A stretch of 17,766 nucleotides of DNA from Methanosphaera sp. rholeuAM130 (GTDB taxonomy: Archaea; Methanobacteriota; Methanobacteria; Methanobacteriales; Methanobacteriaceae), in NCBI GenBank assembly GCA_003266065.1, contig MUZY01000160.1, forward strand, positions 1-17,766, given 5' to 3'. Positions 13,893-17,766 of this stretch are shown here, piece after piece; position 1 is the stretch's first letter; each line of letters begins with the position of its first letter. The translations under genes and the position numbers were made by a program. The notes beneath the pieces are model-generated. The model searched no databases and was not told the origin of the DNA. It saw only the letters and a program-made list of their open reading frames with translations.

Positions 13893-13949
13893 TGACTCGG
13901 CAATCCGGGTTCCGGCGGATTTGGTGGAGATTGAGTATTCTAGACTCCA
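13893..13949 (+). pseudogene. Degenerate duplicate of the DUF2207 paralogue 3 3' end (right, att-like)
   Basis: TCCGGGTTCCGGCGGATT and GAGTATTCTAGACTCC are shared with 12161-12178 and 12195-12210. Translation gives NPGSGGFGGD, then TGA, then VF and TAG, that is the Gly-rich tail with an in-frame stop. An upstream TGA in the same frame shows that no longer gene is attached. It is a scar of duplication or of integration into the end of the DUF2207 gene. Confidence 0.75.
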
Positions 13950-13962
13950 CAAAAAATAGTTC
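13945..13962 (-). terminator. T-rich end of the amrS-like transcript (minus strand)
   Basis: On the minus strand a CTATTTTTTG run lies about 50 bases past the stop of the radical SAM gene at 14010. Confidence 0.3.
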
Positions 13963-14009
13963 AATTCCCCAAATTCCTTTTTTTAAGTAAATTAAAATCA
14001 TTTCTCGTA

Positions 14010-14963
14010 TTATTCAAGTATGACGTCCGTTTTATGATTGCAGTTATTGCAAGCATTCTGTTGGCTTATGTTCACTTTAACGTTGTATCCTTCACGCTGC
14101 ACAAGAAGATGTCTGCAGTTTCTGCAGTATGTGTTGTCTTTATATGACGGATATGTATTTCCTGGGTAGACGTATTTCAATCCCAGATACTTGGCCAAGT
14201 CCAAGGCCTTATCTATAGTCTTGTCCGGCGTGATTTCAACGTCCTGCATCTTAAACTGTGGATAGAATCTTGTAAAGTGCAGTGGAATATAGGTTGATAC
14301 TCCCTTTACATATTTTATAAGATTACGTATGCTGTTTAAGTCATCATTATATCCTGGAATGAGCAGGTTCGTTATCTCCACATGGACTCCATTCGAATAA
14401 TAGAATTCAATGGCATTCAAAACATCGTCGACACTACCCTTGCAGACTTCTCTATAGAAGTCGTCGCTGATGCTTTTCAGGTCGACGTTAACGGCGTCAA
14501 CATAATCAACCAGACTATCGAGCGTTTCTTGGCTGTTATATCCATTCGTAACTAGTATTGTTTTAATATTGCTTTGTTTGGCTATTTGTGATGTTTTTAT
14601 AATCCACTTCGGATGAATCGTAGGCTCGTTGTATGTCCAGGAGATGCTGGGGGTTTTCTTATACTTTGCCTGTCCCACAATATCGGATGGCGAGTATTTC
14701 TGTTGAAAGACATTGCTTGCATCCACTGGCTGTGCTATGGAGTGGTTCTGGCAGTTTAGACAACCCAGATTACATCCGACGCTACCTACGGACAATGTTT
14801 TGCTTCCGGGCAGGTAGTGGTACAACGGCTTTTTTTCTATCGGATCAACTGCTACTGTGCTGGTGTATATTATATTTTCACTGTCAAGCGTTGGCTTTTG
14901 CCCGCATATTGTATTCTTGTTGATGTTACAGTGGTTTGGACATATATTGCAAGTGTTATTCAT
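14010..14963 (-). CDS. amrS: AmmeMemoRadiSam-system radical SAM enzyme (PFL-activating-enzyme-like)
   Basis: A 317-residue radical SAM protein. C64-NLG-C68-LN-C71 is the [4Fe-4S] site, preceded by an N-terminal Cys cluster (C5, C8, C12, C20) and followed by WTYNEPTIHP, TNGYNS and VDLKS, the typical order of the family related to pyruvate-formate-lyase activase that goes with AMMECR1 and Memo proteins. Two CxxC pairs near the end (CRNC, CNNC) suggest a second metal site. The reaction is not established. The upstream ATG at 14969 leaves no room for an RBS, while GAGGG lies about seven bases before the ATG at 14963, so 14963 is preferred. It overlaps the end of thiL by 8 bases, implying coupling. 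The AMMECR1 and Memo genes are not in this window. Confidence 0.88.
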   Translation of the reverse strand: MNNTCNICPNHCNINKNTICGQKPTLDSENIIYTSTVAVDPIEKKPLYHYLPGSKTLSVGSVGCNLGCLNCQNHSIAQPVDASNVFQQKYSPSDIVGQAKYKKTPSISWTYNEPTIHPKWIIKTSQIAKQSNIKTILVTNGYNSQETLDSLVDYVDAVNVDLKSISDDFYREVCKGSVDDVLNAIEFYYSNGVHVEITNLLIPGYNDDLNSIRNLIKYVKGVSTYIPLHFTRFYPQFKMQDVEITPDKTIDKALDLAKYLGLKYVYPGNTYPSYKDNTYCRNCRHLLVQREGYNVKVNISQQNACNNCNHKTDVILE

Positions 14964-15972
14964 GGTCATCCCTCAAGTGTTCATATCCTTTAGGTTTAAT
15001 GGGAACTTTTTTGTTATCCTTCGTCAATGTAAGTTTTCCCGTATTGTCACATTTTCCTATGATAAATAGTTTATCGGAAAATATCGGCTTGTATTTTTCG
15101 TATTGTATGGGGTCAAGAGTCAGAAGTAATTCAAATTCTTCACCGAAATGGAGAATGTAGTCTTCAATTGTCTTGTTGTTGTATGCCGCTATATCCGTCA
15201 GATATTCATCATGTGCTATGCTATTATAATTTAAGTTGAAACCGATATTATAATTTTTTTCCTTCAGTGTTTCCAGTTCCAATGCCAATCCATCGGTTAT
15301 GTCGGTCATGCTGGTTATCATATCAGGATAGTCATGCAAGAGTTTGAAGGTTTCAAGGGGTAATGTCGGCTCCAATATGCTGTCTATTAACTTATTTTTA
15401 GCATCTTCAGGAATATCCATGTCATTATATATTAAATCCAGTCCGGCCGCGGGGCTTCCAAGTTCTCCAGTCACGGCAATCAGGTCACCCCCATTAACAC
15501 CGGAGAGTAATTTGACGTCTTTGTCAGCTGTTCCAATGGCAGTCGCAGAGAGTATTATCTCGTCATTTTCATTCATGTCTCCGCCTATGAGTTTGACGTC
15601 ATATTCAAGGCATTTGTCCAGTATTCCCTCTGTGAGCATGTCAAAGTCGTCCATGGTCATATCCCTCGGCAGTGCCATTGAGATTAGGATGCTTGTACAT
15701 GTGGCGTTGGATGCCATTATATCGCTGACGTTTACCGTCACGATTTTTTCTCCCATCTGGTAGTAAGTCATATTGGGTGGAAAGTGAGTGTGCTGTATTA
15801 GCATATCCGTTGATAATACGGTATATTTGCCATGATTTTCCTCCAATGCCGCATCATCATAGTAGCTTTTGTAGACGAGTGAGTCACTGTCGTCCAATAG
15901 CTTATCCCGTTTATTCAAGAAGAATTTAATCAGTCCCCTTTCACCGATTTGAGATATTCTTTCATTGTTCAT
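14956..15972 (-). CDS. thiL: Thiamine-monophosphate kinase
   Basis: ATP-dependent enzyme converting thiamine monophosphate to thiamine diphosphate, the last step of thiamine cofactor synthesis. It has 338 residues, the usual size. Visible are the N-terminal IGERGLIKFF, the metal- and substrate-binding YDDAA, LSTDMLIQHTHFP, VNVSDIMAS, and GGDMNENDEI segments, and the later GSPAAGLDL and SMTDITDGLALEL regions, in the order of the PurM/ThiL superfamily. No RBS precedes the ATG at 15972; the DNA upstream is AT-rich, so a leaderless or very short leader is possible. It is translationally overlapped with the amrS-like gene, and 61 bp separate it from cfbA upstream. Confidence 0.93.
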   Translation of the reverse strand: MNNERISQIGERGLIKFFLNKRDKLLDDSDSLVYKSYYDDAALEENHGKYTVLSTDMLIQHTHFPPNMTYYQMGEKIVTVNVSDIMASNATCTSILISMALPRDMTMDDFDMLTEGILDKCLEYDVKLIGGDMNENDEIILSATAIGTADKDVKLLSGVNGGDLIAVTGELGSPAAGLDLIYNDMDIPEDAKNKLIDSILEPTLPLETFKLLHDYPDMITSMTDITDGLALELETLKEKNYNIGFNLNYNSIAHDEYLTDIAAYNNKTIEDYILHFGEEFELLLTLDPIQYEKYKPIFSDKLFIIGKCDNTGKLTLTKDNKKVPIKPKGYEHLRDDHE

Positions 15973-16027
15973 GATATTATTTATTAAAATAAGTTTTAAA
16001 AAATGTTTTGGGAGGTGAGATTAAAAT

Positions 16028-16276
16028 ATGAGATTAAAGGTTTGGATTTACCCTTTCGGCAATAATCTCGACTATGGCATCATCTGCACCGATTGGTTCG
16101 GTATAGATTATTTCACCGTCAAATTCAACTTTTTCCACTTCACTGTGGTGGTGATGGTGGTGTCCGTGACCATGTCCGTGACCATGTCCATGGTGGTGAT
16201 GTCCTTCTTCATGGTCGTGATGGTGTTCTTCCTCTTCATGATTGTGGTGGTGTTCACATTCTTTGTTGTTGCCTAG
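16028..16276 (+). other. Antisense ORF over the cfbA 3' end with an unusually strong RBS
   Basis: An 82-codon frame opposite cfbA begins at the ATG at 16028, nine bases after GGAGGTGA (16011-16018), a near-perfect archaeal RBS. The product would be small and hydrophobic, rich in Val and Met, which is what antisense of His codons gives. Most likely not a gene; the RBS match is the only reason to list it. Confidence 0.15.
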
Positions 16277-16585
16277 TTCTTTTTCGATGTCTGCCGGTTC
16301 CAATCCTAATATTGTTGGAATGTCCCTTTTTGTGTGCATTCCATGAGCTAAAAATACTGGTGTTACGATTATTCTATTTACGCCCGTTTCTTTTAGTTTG
16401 TTGAATGCCGTTGGAATGTCAGGCTGTGCAAGTTCCATGAAGCCTACTTCTACGGTATAATCCGGCTGGGTTTTGGCATATTTTTCAGCGATTGTTCTAA
16501 CTACTTCCTTGTTGTATGGCAATCTGCTTCCATGTCCGATCAATAGTATTCCTGTTTTATTCTCTGAGTTTGAATTTGTATCCAT
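16034..16585 (-). CDS. cfbA: Small CbiX/CfbA-type chelatase (sirohydrochlorin nickel/cobalt) with His-rich insert
   Basis: Small single-domain chelatase that inserts Ni2+ (towards F430) or Co2+ (towards corrinoids) into sirohydrochlorin. LLIGHGSR at 14-21 carries catalytic His18, and FLAHGMHTKRDIP at 79-90 carries His81 and His84, as in CfbA/CbiXS. A 36-residue insert (about 112-147) has 22 histidines, in HHHH, HGHGHGHG and HHHHHH runs mixed with Glu. Such tracts in CbiX homologues are thought to store or deliver metal. The C-terminal part (EIIYTEPIGADDAIVEIIAERV) continues the fold after it. RBS AAGGAGTAATATCTT precedes the ATG. The gene overlaps the upstream DUF35 gene by 29 bases, so the two form an operon. 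Gene symbol follows the archaeal F430 pathway and assumes that use. Confidence 0.9.
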   Translation of the reverse strand: MDTNSNSENKTGILLIGHGSRLPYNKEVVRTIAEKYAKTQPDYTVEVGFMELAQPDIPTAFNKLKETGVNRIIVTPVFLAHGMHTKRDIPTILGLEPADIEKELGNNKECEHHHNHEEEEHHHDHEEGHHHHGHGHGHGHGHHHHHHSEVEKVEFDGEIIYTEPIGADDAIVEIIAERVNPNL

Positions 16586-16955
16586 AAGATATTACTCCTT
16601 CTTTTCCATCTTCTCTGATTTTTCTAAATACAACTTCAACTTCATCACCGATATTTAATTCGTTTACGTCGCAGTCAACGATTTGTGCCGTAATTTTTGC
16701 TCCTTCGTCTAGTTCAATGATTCCAACGGCATACGGTGAATTGTTTTTGAATTCATCGGTTGCAGCATGAATTACAGAGAATGAATATATTTTACCTGTT
16801 CCTTCAAATTGGAGGTCTTCTATATCTCCATGACTTCTACAATTTGGACAAACAACTTTTTTAGGGAAGAAAGTATCGTTGCAGTTGTTACATTTTGTTC
16901 CTATTAAATTATATCTTTGGTCGTTATGACGCCATCCTTTGACAATGTCACTCAT
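16557..16955 (-). CDS. DUF35-family zinc-ribbon/OB-fold protein
   Basis: A 132-residue protein with an N-terminal zinc ribbon (C22, C25, C36, C39) and an OB-fold: GTGKIYSFSVIHAATDEF, then SPYAVGIIELDEGAKITAQI and a C-terminal basic strand. It fits archaeal DUF35 proteins that act in or beside the acetoacetyl-CoA thiolase/HMG-CoA synthase complex of the mevalonate pathway. In many archaea it follows those two genes; they are not next to it here, so this copy may be a relocated partner or have another client. The start is fixed by AGGAGGATATTAT just before the ATG. Likely first gene of the DUF35-cfbA operon. Confidence 0.87.
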   Translation of the reverse strand: MSDIVKGWRHNDQRYNLIGTKCNNCNDTFFPKKVVCPNCRSHGDIEDLQFEGTGKIYSFSVIHAATDEFKNNSPYAVGIIELDEGAKITAQIVDCDVNELNIGDEVEVVFRKIREDGKEGVISYGYKFKLRE

Positions 16956-17231
16956 ATAATATCCTCCTAATAATAATGATATTCTTAATTATATATTTGC
17001 TTAAGAAGTATTTATTATTACTTATTTTAGAAGCTTGTTCTAAATTTTCTACATGTATGTTATTAAAGGTATTTAATACAAATACAATTTTTATTTAAAA
17101 AATGTTAATACTTTTTTACAAAAAATTAAAGTTACACTTGCAATGGATGTCTTAAAACATTATAATGACTTTGATTAAATATTAGCTTAGAAACATTAAA
17201 ATAATTCTTAATCAATAGGAGTGGTGATTAT
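16956..17231. promoter_or_regulatory. Divergent intergenic region, DUF35 gene and downstream plus-strand gene
   Basis: On the minus strand a TATA-like AAATATATAA lies near 16989-16998, and AGGAGGATAT precedes the DUF35 ATG. On the plus strand a TATA-like GATTAAATATTA lies at about 17173-17184, followed by AGGAGTGGTGAT as RBS for the ATG at 17232. The centre shows nothing else recognisable. Confidence 0.5.
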
Positions 17232-17531
17232 ATGGATAAAACGATATACTATAAAATCTACGATACTACAAATAATGATGTAAATATACTCTTGAAGATT
17301 TCGACCAAGGGTTTTCCGATAGAAGAAAAAATTGAATATGATATTGATGGTAACTGGGTTGAAGAGATGACCATAAACGATAAAAATTTCAAAAATAGAC
17401 TGGAGGCATTATTGGAGGATAACAATATCAGATTGATAATGGATTTATTGGAAGATGATGACAAGTACTATAACAATAAATATAAGATACGATTATCCGT
17501 TCAACGAGTGGAAAAAATAGATAACTTCTAG
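17232..17531 (+). CDS. Uncharacterised small acidic protein
   Basis: A 99-residue protein that I do not recognise. It is acidic (many Asp and Glu), with Asn-rich segments, no signal peptide, no membrane helix and no Cys. It starts with MDKTIYYKIYDTTNNDVNIL, a likely beta-strand region, and has a helix-like middle (LEALLEDNNIRLIMDLLEDDD). A strong RBS (AGGAGTGGTGAT, three bases before the ATG) shows that it is probably translated. T-rich sequence follows. No context points to a function. Confidence 0.6.
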   Translation: MDKTIYYKIYDTTNNDVNILLKISTKGFPIEEKIEYDIDGNWVEEMTINDKNFKNRLEALLEDNNIRLIMDLLEDDDKYYNNKYKIRLSVQRVEKIDNF

Positions 17532-17639
17532 GTTTATCTATTTAACCTATTCATCTTTCTTTATTAAAAAACGATTTCTAAAAAATATTATTTTTCAGTC
17601 TTTCCAGTTTCTTTTAAAATATATGAAATTCTCTCAGAA

Positions 17640-17745
17640 GTCTTTATATGTCTAATTCTCTTGTATTACCTGTTTTCGAAATATTGATTCAAGGTAATTG
17701 CCGAAAGTAATTGCAATATTTTCTAATTAATTTGTTAAGGTGGAT
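17640..17745 (+). promoter_or_regulatory. Possible operator repeats before the last gene
   Basis: GTAATTGC occurs at 17694-17701 and 17707-17714 (13-base spacing), and ATTACCT at about 17665-17671 is the inverse of AGGTAAT at 17692-17698. This arrangement could bind a regulator of the gene starting at 17749. AAGGTGG at 17737-17743 is the RBS. Confidence 0.25.
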
Positions 17746-17748
17746 TCG

Positions 17749-17766
17749 ATGACAATAGTATGTGCT
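17749..17766 (+). CDS. Start of a gene running off the right edge
   Basis: ATG at 17749 follows AAGGTGG at a normal distance, and six codons (MTIVCA) are visible. Too short to identify. Confidence 0.4.

Overview
The window looks like chromosomal DNA of a methanogenic archaeon of the order Methanobacteriales, most likely close to Methanosphaera or Methanobrevibacter. The evidence is the low GC content, an archaeal-type threonyl-tRNA synthetase, a small CfbA-type (sirohydrochlorin) chelatase, a DUF35 zinc-ribbon/OB-fold protein, an AmmeMemoRadiSam-type radical SAM protein, archaeal TATA-like boxes, poly-T ends and GGAGG/GTGAT ribosome binding sites. The genus is an inference from gene content and was not measured.

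Layout. (1) 1-2431, plus strand: the 3' part of thrS, then a ParA ATPase coupled by TAATG to a 113-residue partner. The partner's N-terminus carries the LGRGLDALI box of ParB proteins but it has no ParB core, so the pair resembles a SegAB-like partition module. Directly after it lie about 3.7 copies of a 21-bp tandem repeat (2464-2540). (2) 2572-4940: a radical SAM protein with a C-terminal helix-hairpin-helix (minus), lemA (plus) and a PNPOx-fold flavoprotein (minus). (3) 5096-12206, plus: three paralogous DUF2207 membrane proteins, which with lemA form a LemA/DUF2207 envelope cluster. Between the second and third sits an AT-rich two-gene unit ending in a RelE/ParE-family toxin, bounded by a 35-bp direct repeat. 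(4) 12207-13950: a decayed region with a possible adhesin-like remnant, a GNAT acetyltransferase broken by a frameshift and a TAG, an intact convergent 50-residue gene, a possible tyrosine-recombinase C-terminal remnant, and a second degenerate copy of the 3' end of the third DUF2207 gene. Together these resemble an old insertion that used the end of that gene as its attachment site. (5) 14010-16955, minus: amrS-like radical SAM protein, thiL, cfbA with a long histidine-rich insert, and a DUF35 protein, with overlapping or close genes in two likely operons. (6) 17232-17766, plus: a small acidic protein of unknown function and the first six codons of another gene.

How the parts work together. 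Regions 1 and 5 are mostly housekeeping: translation, chromosome segregation, thiamine diphosphate and F430/corrinoid cofactor supply, and possibly mevalonate-pathway support. The middle is accessory: amplified cell-surface proteins with Gly-rich tails, toxin-type genes, pseudogenes and recombination scars. The observations most worth a second look are the minimal ParB-like partner with its adjacent repeat array, the LemA plus triple-DUF2207 cluster with a recent-looking conversion patch, and the att-like duplication of a DUF2207 3' end beside an integrase-like remnant.
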